From: Marinomonas mediterranea MMB-1
GTDB lineage: Bacteria; Pseudomonadota; Gammaproteobacteria; Pseudomonadales; Marinomonadaceae
NCBI RefSeq assembly: GCF_000192865.1
Contig: NC_015276.1
Coordinates: 4,582,501-4,646,500, forward strand
Direction of reading: 5' to 3'
Length of the DNA: 64,000 nucleotides
The notes under the pieces are model-generated. The model was not told where the DNA came from and ran no database searches. It saw only the letters and a list, made by a program, of their open reading frames with translations. Position numbers and translations under genes: made by a program. Within the stretch, counting starts at the first letter, position 1; every line of letters starts with the position of its first letter. Shown piece after piece: positions 17,845-25,394 of the stretch.

Positions 17845-18156
17845 TTACTGAGACAAACTAACACCAGACATGTCATCTGATGCGGTATTACGTTCAAGCT
17901 TACGCTTCAGACGAATCGTCAAGCACAATACCGTAAAGGCAAGTGAAAACGTAATCGCATTGGCGATAATGATTGGCATATCCTTCGCTAAAATCCCATA
18001 CACTAGCCACATAAACACGCCGCTAGTGAAGACTGTATACATACTCAACGAAATCCCGTCGATATTACGAGTCTTAATGATGGCCCACACCTGTGGCACA
18101 AATGAGAACGTGGTACTGAAGGCTGCAAGCAACCCAATAATCGTCATAGTGTCCAT
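17845..18156 (-). CDS. SemiSWEET family sugar transporter
   Basis: This is a small membrane protein of 103 residues with three predicted helices and the PQ-loop motif FSFVPQVWAIIKTRNIDGISL near residue 17. It is typical of bacterial SemiSWEETs, which dimerise to pass sugars down their gradient. Start choice: ATG 18156 is preceded by AAGGGTG and gives the family N-terminus MDTMTIIGLLAAF. The longer frame from TTG 18177 adds residues that overlap that ribosome-binding site. The substrate cannot be read from the sequence. It is a single-gene unit. Confidence 0.9.
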   Translation of the reverse strand: MDTMTIIGLLAAFSTTFSFVPQVWAIIKTRNIDGISLSMYTVFTSGVFMWLVYGILAKDMPIIIANAITFSLAFTVLCLTIRLKRKLERNTASDDMSGVSLSQ

Positions 18157-18418
18157 AAATACACCCTTATAAAGCAACTTTAATTGGAAACAGATTTAAA
18201 AGGTGAAATACATCGCATGCGATTGCGTCATTCATCAGGACGACAAATGAAACAAAAGTCACTTGGGGAAATTCCCCCAGACAATTATTATTTTTAGAAG
18301 GAAGGACTTAGCCAGATTTCACTGTTATTTATTGGCGCTATTTTAACCGTTGTTTAGCATTAAGCATAGTGCTATAAAGTGTCGAAATTCAAATATTATT
18401 CAAAATATAGGCAATCTA

Positions 18419-18946
18419 ATGCAAAAAAACACAAACCACCTTAAAACACGCCGGTTAACGTGGCTTTTGACGCTTATTTTTTGCCTGTTTTCGAGCAACA
18501 TTTTTGCTCTAGAAGTACCAAAAAACAGAGTCATTCTGACGGTGACTGGCAACATCACAAATACCAATGCCAATAACGCGGCTCAATTCGATAGAGCGAT
18601 GTTATCGAACCTGCCCAAAGCCATCATTTCAACGGATACGCCTTGGACCAAAACGGTACATGAATATCAAGGGTTTTACCTGCAAGATATTATGGATATG
18701 TTAGATGCCAAAGCAACCACCGTTCGAGTCACAGCGCTGAACGATTACATCAGTGAAATTCCCATAGAAGACTTCACGGAAAAAGGCGCTATAATTGCAT
18801 CACATATGGATGGAAAACGTATCAGTGTACGTAAACTGGGCCCACTTCTTGTAATCTACGATTTTGACTCGCATCGAGAGCTAAGAAAAGAGACTTACTT
18901 TGGAAGAGCCGTCTGGCAAGTAAAGTCCATTGAACTCATCGAGTAA
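18419..18946 (+). CDS. Secreted molybdopterin-oxidoreductase-like domain protein without the metal-ligating Cys
   Basis: This 175-residue protein has an N-terminal signal peptide (residues 11-35, ending NIFALEV). The mature part starts ILTVTGNI and contains TKTVHEYQGFYLQDIMDML, then TALNDYISEIPIEDF, and ends YFGRAVWQVKSIELIE. This resembles the oxidoreductase molybdopterin-binding (sulfite-oxidase-like) fold found next to sensor kinases in marine gammaproteobacteria. The mature protein has no Cys, so the usual Mo-coordinating Cys is absent and a catalytic role is doubtful. The start is ATG 18419, because the longer frame opens with TTG 18350. A kinase-like gene follows 21 nt downstream, so a periplasmic sensing or accessory role is the likeliest reading. 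Confidence 0.68.
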   Translation: MQKNTNHLKTRRLTWLLTLIFCLFSSNIFALEVPKNRVILTVTGNITNTNANNAAQFDRAMLSNLPKAIISTDTPWTKTVHEYQGFYLQDIMDMLDAKATTVRVTALNDYISEIPIEDFTEKGAIIASHMDGKRISVRKLGPLLVIYDFDSHRELRKETYFGRAVWQVKSIELIE

Positions 18947-18967
18947 AGTAAGGATTACACTCACAGA

Positions 18968-20809
18968 ATGTGGAAATTTTTAAGACCACAATGGCTGTTT
19001 GGATCGCGGCAGTATTTAGGTTATGGGCTAATTACGATGTTGCTCATGATGGTCATCGTATGCTTTTTGCTGATCGTCGCCGTGAGTGATGGCCAACGCG
19101 CCAATAACCGGACTATATTTGAAAGCTATCGATGGAACGCGCTTCAATTCCAGTTACAAAGTTTCCGATTCGAGCAATTTCTCCTCAACTTAAAAGACGA
19201 CGACTTTCCCCTCCAAGGTGAAGCTTACGATCAATACGATATTGTCATGAGCCGCATCGACCTACTTCGCAATAACCAAGTAGGTACTATTTTTCGCAAT
19301 TACACCGACGCTCGAACCATTCGACTGCTTAACATCATTAATGGCGAATTGGAACTCATCAGTTTAGGCATCGAACGCTTAGAAAACAGCGAAAAATCCT
19401 CAATACAAAGAATTCTTAATCGACTCAACCGTATGACGCCCCAGATCAACGAGTTTGTCGTACTGACCCATCAAGATGCCAATAAATACGCCAACAGCAA
19501 ACGACAAGAATTAAAATCTTGGTTGAATTACATACAAATGCTCGGCGGGATTTTTCTTATTTGCTTGCTTCTCTTACTGTTCATCAGTTATCGCTCAATT
19601 CGCAATCTCAAACAAATGAACGACCGATGCCTTGCATTAGAATCTAAGTTACAAGACGCGCTGGAAGAAAAAACCGATACACTCACCATGATCTCGCAAG
19701 AGGTACGTGCACCGCTCAATGCGGTATTGGGTGTATCAGGAAGTTTGTCCAAAGGACCTACTCCAGAACGCAGCAAAGATCTCGGACGCAGGCTTGAAGA
19801 ATACGGCACACAGCTTTTAGGTAGTATCGAGATGCTTCAAGACTTGGCTCTGATCGACGCCCAACAACTGGAACTTGCACCTAAATCCGGCGCAATCCGC
19901 CTGAACATGGAAAGCTGCCTTGTAAACAGCGGACCTCAACTTAACCGCAAAGGACTACGATCCGTCTTTTTAGTCGACTCTTCGATTCCTGAAAGCATTG
20001 TCGCGGATTTCTCTCGTCTACGAGAGATAGTACTGGCACTCATTCAAAACGCGACGACCTTTACGCCTTCAGGCACGGTGAGCGTCATACTTCGTATGTC
20101 TGCCAATGAACCAAACAGCACGCAACAATCTGAAAACGATGAACATATGACTCAGATGATGCAAATAGCAGTGCGTGATACAGGCACAGGCTTACCTGTC
20201 GCCATCCAAAAGGCGCTCAGGAACAACCCTATGCAGGCTTCGTATAGTGAAAAACACGCAGCCAAAGACATGAGATTGGGGCTAACATTATGTCACAAAC
20301 TTATTTATCTAATGGGCGGCAATCTGCATTTTTCCAGCTCGTCACGAAACGGTACCGAATTCTGGGTGGATGTCCCCATTCATATCAAACACAATACGAA
20401 AAGAACGTCTAACCCTGTACTGCAAGACAAGCACGTATTACTGGTTGATTCAGACAAACATTTAGCGCGTACCATTTCCATTTTGCTAATGGCGTACGGA
20501 ATGCATGTCACGCACTCCGAAACAGGTGGTTTACTGTCTGACGAAGACATTGATGTCGTCTTATTGGCACAAGATCAAGCCGTCGACAGCGATGGTTTGG
20601 ATTATCTCGTCGATCTGTACAATAGCGACATTCCAATCCTTGGGGATAAGCGTTATGTCAGCGAGCGTTGTATCTCACTGCTTGCACCACGCCAAATCAA
20701 GTTCCCTTATATTCACAACCAAACCGAACAAGCATTAATCGATGTTTTATCAAACGTTCAGCTTTATGCAGGCAAAAAAACGCTGCCTAATAGTGAAGAC
20801 AGCGAGTAA
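18968..20809 (+). CDS. Membrane hybrid kinase-like protein with degenerate H-box and pseudo-receiver
   Basis: This 613-residue protein has a first membrane helix at about 17-40 and a periplasmic domain of about 150 residues. A second helix lies at about 190-212 (MLGGIFLICLLLLLF). A HisKA-like stretch, an ATPase domain (DTGTGLP, LGLTLCHKL, GTEFWVDVPI) and a C-terminal receiver-like fold (from about 487) follow. The H-box reads MISQEVRAPLNAV: Q244 (codon CAA at 19697-19699) replaces the phosphoacceptor His. In the receiver-like part, VVLLAQDQ has A534 where the phosphoacceptor Asp belongs. It cannot work as an ordinary hybrid histidine kinase. It sits between a secreted domain protein and an Hpt protein (5-nt gap). 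Confidence 0.82.
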   Translation: MWKFLRPQWLFGSRQYLGYGLITMLLMMVIVCFLLIVAVSDGQRANNRTIFESYRWNALQFQLQSFRFEQFLLNLKDDDFPLQGEAYDQYDIVMSRIDLLRNNQVGTIFRNYTDARTIRLLNIINGELELISLGIERLENSEKSSIQRILNRLNRMTPQINEFVVLTHQDANKYANSKRQELKSWLNYIQMLGGIFLICLLLLLFISYRSIRNLKQMNDRCLALESKLQDALEEKTDTLTMISQEVRAPLNAVLGVSGSLSKGPTPERSKDLGRRLEEYGTQLLGSIEMLQDLALIDAQQLELAPKSGAIRLNMESCLVNSGPQLNRKGLRSVFLVDSSIPESIVADFSRLREIVLALIQNATTFTPSGTVSVILRMSANEPNSTQQSENDEHMTQMMQIAVRDTGTGLPVAIQKALRNNPMQASYSEKHAAKDMRLGLTLCHKLIYLMGGNLHFSSSSRNGTEFWVDVPIHIKHNTKRTSNPVLQDKHVLLVDSDKHLARTISILLMAYGMHVTHSETGGLLSDEDIDVVLLAQDQAVDSDGLDYLVDLYNSDIPILGDKRYVSERCISLLAPRQIKFPYIHNQTEQALIDVLSNVQLYAGKKTLPNSEDSE

Positions 20810-20814
20810 AGACA

Positions 20815-21195
20815 ATGAGTGACCAAACGACGAATAAGCCAGACAGTTCACTCATTGATTCGACACATTTAACCGCGCTCTTACAGATTATCGGAGCCGA
20901 TGCGTTAAATGCGATTAAGGAAACTTACATTCGTGATGTGCAAGACAAACTTCCAGAGTTATTAAAACACGCCACTACAGACAACTTCACACTCATCAAT
21001 GAACTCAGCCACTCTCTAAAGTCGGCGAGCGCTAATATGGGGTTAACAATACTAAGCAAACGCTATGCTTATATTGAACATGCTTCAGAGAATAAGCAGC
21101 ACGAACGCCTTCTAGAAGAAGTGCGCTCACTCCAAACACTGCAAGATAACTCACTCACTGCGCTTGAGGACTTATTTTCTGAGTTCAAATCGTAA
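20815..21195 (+). CDS. Histidine phosphotransfer (Hpt) domain protein
   Basis: This is a 126-residue stand-alone Hpt protein. Phosphoacceptor H66 sits in NELSHSLKSASANMG, an intact Hpt motif, inside a predicted helical bundle. It begins 5 nt after the stop of the kinase-like gene, so the two are co-transcribed. Because that neighbour lacks both phosphorylation sites, the phosphate must come from another kinase, or the neighbour may act on this Hpt as an allosteric partner or phosphatase. Confidence 0.83.
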   Translation: MSDQTTNKPDSSLIDSTHLTALLQIIGADALNAIKETYIRDVQDKLPELLKHATTDNFTLINELSHSLKSASANMGLTILSKRYAYIEHASENKQHERLLEEVRSLQTLQDNSLTALEDLFSEFKS

Positions 21196-21305
21196 CCTGA
21201 GAACTCACCCCCCACCAAACTCAACGTGCTCTATGTGTCTAAGTATCTAAAGCGAATGAACATTACGTTCGTTAAGGTTTGCTATTGTTAGAGACGATAA
21301 CGTAC

Positions 21306-21806
21306 TCAAAATTGCCAATCGAAATCGGTCGCTTCAACAAAACGATTCACCCAGTTCTCTAGCCCTAATTGGTCTTCTTCAGTGAAACGACCTTTTTCGG
21401 GGCTATCTATATCAAAGACCCCAATAAGACGTCCATTGACCACAATTGGAATCACAATTTCAGAGGCACTTTCGCTATCACAGGCAATATGTCCAGGGAA
21501 TGCATGTACATCCTCTATACGCTGGGTAACCAGAGAACGAGCCGCTGCGCCACATACACCACGAGTAAACGGAATACGGCTACACGCTACTTTACCGGCA
21601 TAAGGGCCTAAAACCAGCTCTTCACCACGGGCAAAGTAGAAACCAGCCCAGTTCACGTTTGGTAAGGCTTGCATAACAAAGGCTGAAAATTGGGAGGCAT
21701 TGCAGATCAAGTCTCTTTCTCCGCTTAATAAAGCGGACAACTGTTTGCTTAGTGTGTTGTAAGACTCGGCTTTGGTAAGATCATTACTTAGCTCTATCGT
21801 AAACAT
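21306..21806 (-). CDS. msrC: GAF-domain free methionine-(R)-sulfoxide reductase
   Basis: This is a 166-residue cytoplasmic single-GAF protein that reduces free methionine-R-sulfoxide, using thioredoxin. The three family Cys are present: C75 (VACSRIPFTRG), C85 (GVCGAAAR) and C109 (HIACDSESASEIVIP), matching the C84/C94/C118 set of E. coli fRMsr. NWAGFY near residue 52 and GVFDIDSPEKGRFTEED near residue 133 are also characteristic. It is monocistronic, with 289 nt of non-coding sequence upstream (21807-22095) that holds only a hairpin at its far end. Confidence 0.92.
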   Translation of the reverse strand: MFTIELSNDLTKAESYNTLSKQLSALLSGERDLICNASQFSAFVMQALPNVNWAGFYFARGEELVLGPYAGKVACSRIPFTRGVCGAAARSLVTQRIEDVHAFPGHIACDSESASEIVIPIVVNGRLIGVFDIDSPEKGRFTEEDQLGLENWVNRFVEATDFDWQF

Positions 21807-22034
21807 GGCCTACTTCCTTATTTTTATCGTTATATAAAAATCATATGCGCAGACAACAGATAAAGAAAGACAAGAACAGCACACTAAGAGCAAAAAGCAG
21901 AAAAAACTCAGAACGTTTTGGCACAAGATCTGACTAAGTTAAAGGTATAAAGCATAGACGGTAAGGGTTAAAGAGTAAGACGTTAGAGTAGATACAAAAG
22001 CTTAGAAGAAGTATACGAAATAGAAAATGAAGAT

Positions 22035-22076
22035 GTTGCCCTCGCCAACGGTAGTCGAACGAGCGACGAGGGCAAC
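22035..22076 (-). terminator. Stem-loop downstream of phoU
   Basis: GTTGCCCTCG (22035-22044) pairs with CGAGGGCAAC (22067-22076) around a 22-nt loop. It begins 20 nt past the phoU stop on the minus strand. The downstream minus-strand sequence is moderately T-rich (ATCTTCATTTTC) but has no clean U-run. It is probably the end of the pst operon. Confidence 0.6.
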
Positions 22077-22095
22077 AAATATCTAGAGTAAAGAA

Positions 22096-22812
22096 TTATT
22101 CTTTATCAGATACTTTTTCTGACAATTGGCTAACAGGTACATGGCGTACATCCTGACCTTTAACCAAGTAGATCAAATGCTGGCAAATATGCTGTGCATG
22201 ATCACCAATACGTTCTAGCGAGCGAAGCACCCAAATTACGTTGATTACGCGTGTAATCGAACGTGGGTCTTCCATCATATAAGTAACCAAAGAGCGCATT
22301 GCTGTTTTGAACTCCATGTCTACGTTGCGATCTTGCTTCGCGACACGTACAGCAGCGTCGACGTCTAGGCGCGCATAGGCGTCCAATGCATCGTGAACCA
22401 TACGAGACACCATTTGACCAATGCGATTGATCTCAACGTAGCCACGAGGTGATTCACCCTCTTCAACCAATGTGATCGTCAGACGCGCGATTTTCTTCGC
22501 TTCATCGCCAATACGCTCAAGCTCACCGACCGCTTTGCCGATGGATAAAATCATACGTAAATCCGTCGCTGCTGGCTGACGTTTTGCAAGAATGCGTGTG
22601 CACTCTTCATCAATCAAGCCATCCAACTGATTTACCATCGCGTCTTTGTCTTTCACCTCTTCTGCAAGAGAGCCATCGCTTTCTAGCATAGATTGAATGG
22701 CGTCCGCGACTTGATTTTCAACCACACCACCCATGGTTAAAAAGTGTTGGCGCAGTGTCTCTAGTTCAGCGTTAAACTGCTGAGAAATATGATCAGATGT
22801 TAATTCTCTCAT
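22096..22812 (-). CDS. phoU: Phosphate signalling complex protein PhoU
   Basis: This is a 238-residue all-helical cytoplasmic protein, the usual length. Two PhoU repeats are visible, with metal-binding-type E/D patterns (AVGELERIGDEAKKIARL near residue 91, VLRSLERIGDHAQHICQH near 196). PhoU links PstSCAB to PhoR and turns the Pho response off when phosphate is plentiful. It is last in the pst operon, 17 nt after pstB. Confidence 0.96.
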   Translation of the reverse strand: MRELTSDHISQQFNAELETLRQHFLTMGGVVENQVADAIQSMLESDGSLAEEVKDKDAMVNQLDGLIDEECTRILAKRQPAATDLRMILSIGKAVGELERIGDEAKKIARLTITLVEEGESPRGYVEINRIGQMVSRMVHDALDAYARLDVDAAVRVAKQDRNVDMEFKTAMRSLVTYMMEDPRSITRVINVIWVLRSLERIGDHAQHICQHLIYLVKGQDVRHVPVSQLSEKVSDKE

Positions 22813-22829
22813 GTTGCCTCTCCTTCGAC

Positions 22830-23660
22830 CTAGCCGTAACGACCAGTGATGTAGTCTTCAGTTTGCTGCTTGCTTGGGTTTGTGAATAGCGAGTTGGTAT
22901 CGCCAAATTCAACCATATCACCCATATACATAAAAGCAGTATAGTCAGAAACACGAGCAGCCTGTTGCATATTGTGTGTCACAATGGCAATCGTGAACTC
23001 TTCTTTAAGCTCATGAATCAACTCTTCGATTTTCAACGTTGAAATCGGATCAAGTGCTGATGCAGGCTCATCCAACAACAGTACTTCTGGTTTTACCGCA
23101 ACCGTACGCGCGATAACCAAACGTTGCTGCTGACCACCAGACATACCCAATGCACTTTCGTGCAAACGGTCTTTTACTTCGTCCCAAAGTGCAGCGGAAC
23201 GAAGCGCCCATTCAACCGTTTCGTCAATCAGGCGTTTCTTGTTGATACCTTGAATTCGAAGACCGTATGCCACGTTTTCATAGATACTTTTTGGGAAAGG
23301 GTTTGGCTTTTGAAATACCATACCAACACGGCGACGTAGCTCTGCTACATCGGTGCCTTTCTCGTAGATATTTTGCTCATGAAGCCTGATTTTGCCGTCA
23401 ATGCGGCAGCTATCAACCAAGTCGTTCATGCGGTTGAAGCAACGCAGTAGCGTCGACTTACCACAACCAGAAGGACCGATAAACGCCGTTACCTTCTTTT
23501 CAGGAATGATCATATCGATGCCTTTCAAAGCTTCTTTTTCACCGTAATACAGGTGAAGATCTTCCACTGAAAGGCAAACCTTTTCATCTTCGATACGCAG
23601 CGGTTGTTGATTACGCTGCATTGCAGAAATATCAATTGAGTGTGTTTTAGTTTCGCTCAT
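22830..23660 (-). CDS. pstB: Phosphate ABC transporter ATP-binding protein PstB
   Basis: This is the 276-residue cytoplasmic ATPase of the high-affinity phosphate importer. Walker A is GPSGCGKSTLLRCFNRMND, the Q-loop is VFQKPNPFPKS, the signature is MSGGQQQRLVIAR, Walker B is VLLLDEPASALD and the H-loop is VTHNMQQA. About 25 extra N-terminal residues precede the core (VCLSVEDLHLYYGEKEAL). It is 21 nt downstream of pstA. Confidence 0.96.
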   Translation of the reverse strand: MSETKTHSIDISAMQRNQQPLRIEDEKVCLSVEDLHLYYGEKEALKGIDMIIPEKKVTAFIGPSGCGKSTLLRCFNRMNDLVDSCRIDGKIRLHEQNIYEKGTDVAELRRRVGMVFQKPNPFPKSIYENVAYGLRIQGINKKRLIDETVEWALRSAALWDEVKDRLHESALGMSGGQQQRLVIARTVAVKPEVLLLDEPASALDPISTLKIEELIHELKEEFTIAIVTHNMQQAARVSDYTAFMYMGDMVEFGDTNSLFTNPSKQQTEDYITGRYG

Positions 23661-23681
23661 AATCGTCTCTTCTCCGCCGCT

Positions 23682-25394
23682 TTACATTTCCAGCGATTTG
23701 TATTTTTCACGTAGGTGGTTACGGATCGTTACTGCTGCAAGGTTAAGCAATGCAATGACGATTACCAACAATAATGCAGTCGCGTATACGAGAGGACGTG
23801 CTGCCTCTACGTTTGGGCTCTGGAAGCCAACATCATAGATGTGGAAACCTAAGTGCATGAATTTTTGATCTAAATGGATAAACGGATAGTTACCATCCAA
23901 AGGCAAAGAAGGCGCCAGTTTTACAACACCGACCAGCATCAAAGGTGCAACTTCACCCGCAGCACGAGCTACCGCCAGAATCACCCCTGTCATAATCGCC
24001 GGACTACACATCGGCAAGATAACACGCCAAAGCGTTTCTGCTTTCGTTGCCCCTAATGCCAAGCTACCTTCACGAACATTACGTGGAATGCGCGATAGGC
24101 CTTCTTCCGTTGCAACAATCACCACTGGTACTGTCAATAAAGCCAGCGTAATAGACGCCCACATTAGACCGCCTGTACCAAATGTTGGAGACGGAAGCGC
24201 TTCTGGGAAGAACGCCTGATCGATACCTGATCCAAGGAAGTAAATGAAGAAGCCCAAGCCAAATACACCGTATACAATGGAAGGAACCCCTGCCAAGTTG
24301 TTTACCGCGATCCGAATCGTACGAGTCAACACACCTTGGCTTGCATACTCACGTAGGTAGACTGCGGCAACAACACCAAAAGGCGTCACAATCACCGTCA
24401 TTAGCATCACCATCATGACCGTACCGAAGATCGCAGGGAATACACCACCTTCCGTATTGGCTTCACGAGGCTCCGCGGTTAGAAACTCACCCAGCTTAGC
24501 GCCGTAGAAACCAAGCTTGGCAAAAATACCCATCGCGTTCGGTCGGTATGCACGTACTACTTTCGCAACCTGAATTTCATGCTCAGAGCCGTCCATTGCT
24601 TGAACAATGAAAGAGTCGCGATTGATTTGTTGGTACAAATCAGCAAGCTTACTTTGTAAGCCTTTATACTCTTCGTCGTACTCAGCTCGCTCAGCATTCA
24701 GATCGGCAAGGCGCGCAGGCGTTAGCGAATTATTTAATTCGTAACGACGTTGCTCTAAACGTAAACGCTCCAGCGCATAGTTGATCTTACCAATGTCATG
24801 CTTCTCTACCTCGTAGATTTCATCATGAATTGCCGTGGCACGATCAATGCGCTGCTCAAATTCTGCCCAAGTATTAAGTGCAGAATCCGTTGGCGTCAGG
24901 TCATTCGTTTGAGCAACAACTTGGCCATTTTCTTTAATCACTTTCAGGTAACCGTATAAGTTACCCCACTCATGACGCTCAGCGACGAATAACATTTCTG
25001 GACGCTTTACGTCTGTAACATAAGCATCAACCACCCAACGGAAATCGGAACCGTAAACATCACGGTTACCCGTTTTCATCAAAGTACGCATCATAATATC
25101 GTGATGATCTTCGACATTAACGCCCGCTTCGCGAAGCTGTGCAGCAGGCACTTCAACGCTCTCTACCCGCTCGGCAACGATGTTGTAAGCAGAGTCGCCT
25201 GGCAACTCATACGTTGCTTCAACGACATCTGCTGGCCAGAAATGCCCCAGACCACGAACCGCAATCAACAGTAAAAGACCAATTACCATGATGACCGAAA
25301 TCGCCACAGCACCCGCGTTAAGCCATACCCATGGATCACCAGATTTGACCCATTCCGATACGGACTGCTTCTTCATTTTCATTTCATTGCTCAT
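23682..25394 (-). CDS. pstA: Phosphate ABC transporter permease PstA (long form)
   Basis: This is a 570-residue permease. E. coli PstA is about 296 residues; the extra length is a soluble region (about 50-310) between helix 1 (about 28-48) and the conserved permease core. That region includes a coiled-coil-like stretch (LERLRLEQRRYELNNSL near residue 205) and is probably periplasmic. The core has LREYASQGVLTRTIRIAVNNLAGVPSIVYGVFGL and ALGATKAETLWRVILPM, the ATPase-contacting loop. The ATG overlaps the pstC stop by one base (TAATG), giving translational coupling. Long PstA forms of this type are common in marine gammaproteobacteria. Confidence 0.95.
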   Translation of the reverse strand: MSNEMKMKKQSVSEWVKSGDPWVWLNAGAVAISVIMVIGLLLLIAVRGLGHFWPADVVEATYELPGDSAYNIVAERVESVEVPAAQLREAGVNVEDHHDIMMRTLMKTGNRDVYGSDFRWVVDAYVTDVKRPEMLFVAERHEWGNLYGYLKVIKENGQVVAQTNDLTPTDSALNTWAEFEQRIDRATAIHDEIYEVEKHDIGKINYALERLRLEQRRYELNNSLTPARLADLNAERAEYDEEYKGLQSKLADLYQQINRDSFIVQAMDGSEHEIQVAKVVRAYRPNAMGIFAKLGFYGAKLGEFLTAEPREANTEGGVFPAIFGTVMMVMLMTVIVTPFGVVAAVYLREYASQGVLTRTIRIAVNNLAGVPSIVYGVFGLGFFIYFLGSGIDQAFFPEALPSPTFGTGGLMWASITLALLTVPVVIVATEEGLSRIPRNVREGSLALGATKAETLWRVILPMCSPAIMTGVILAVARAAGEVAPLMLVGVVKLAPSLPLDGNYPFIHLDQKFMHLGFHIYDVGFQSPNVEAARPLVYATALLLVIVIALLNLAAVTIRNHLREKYKSLEM

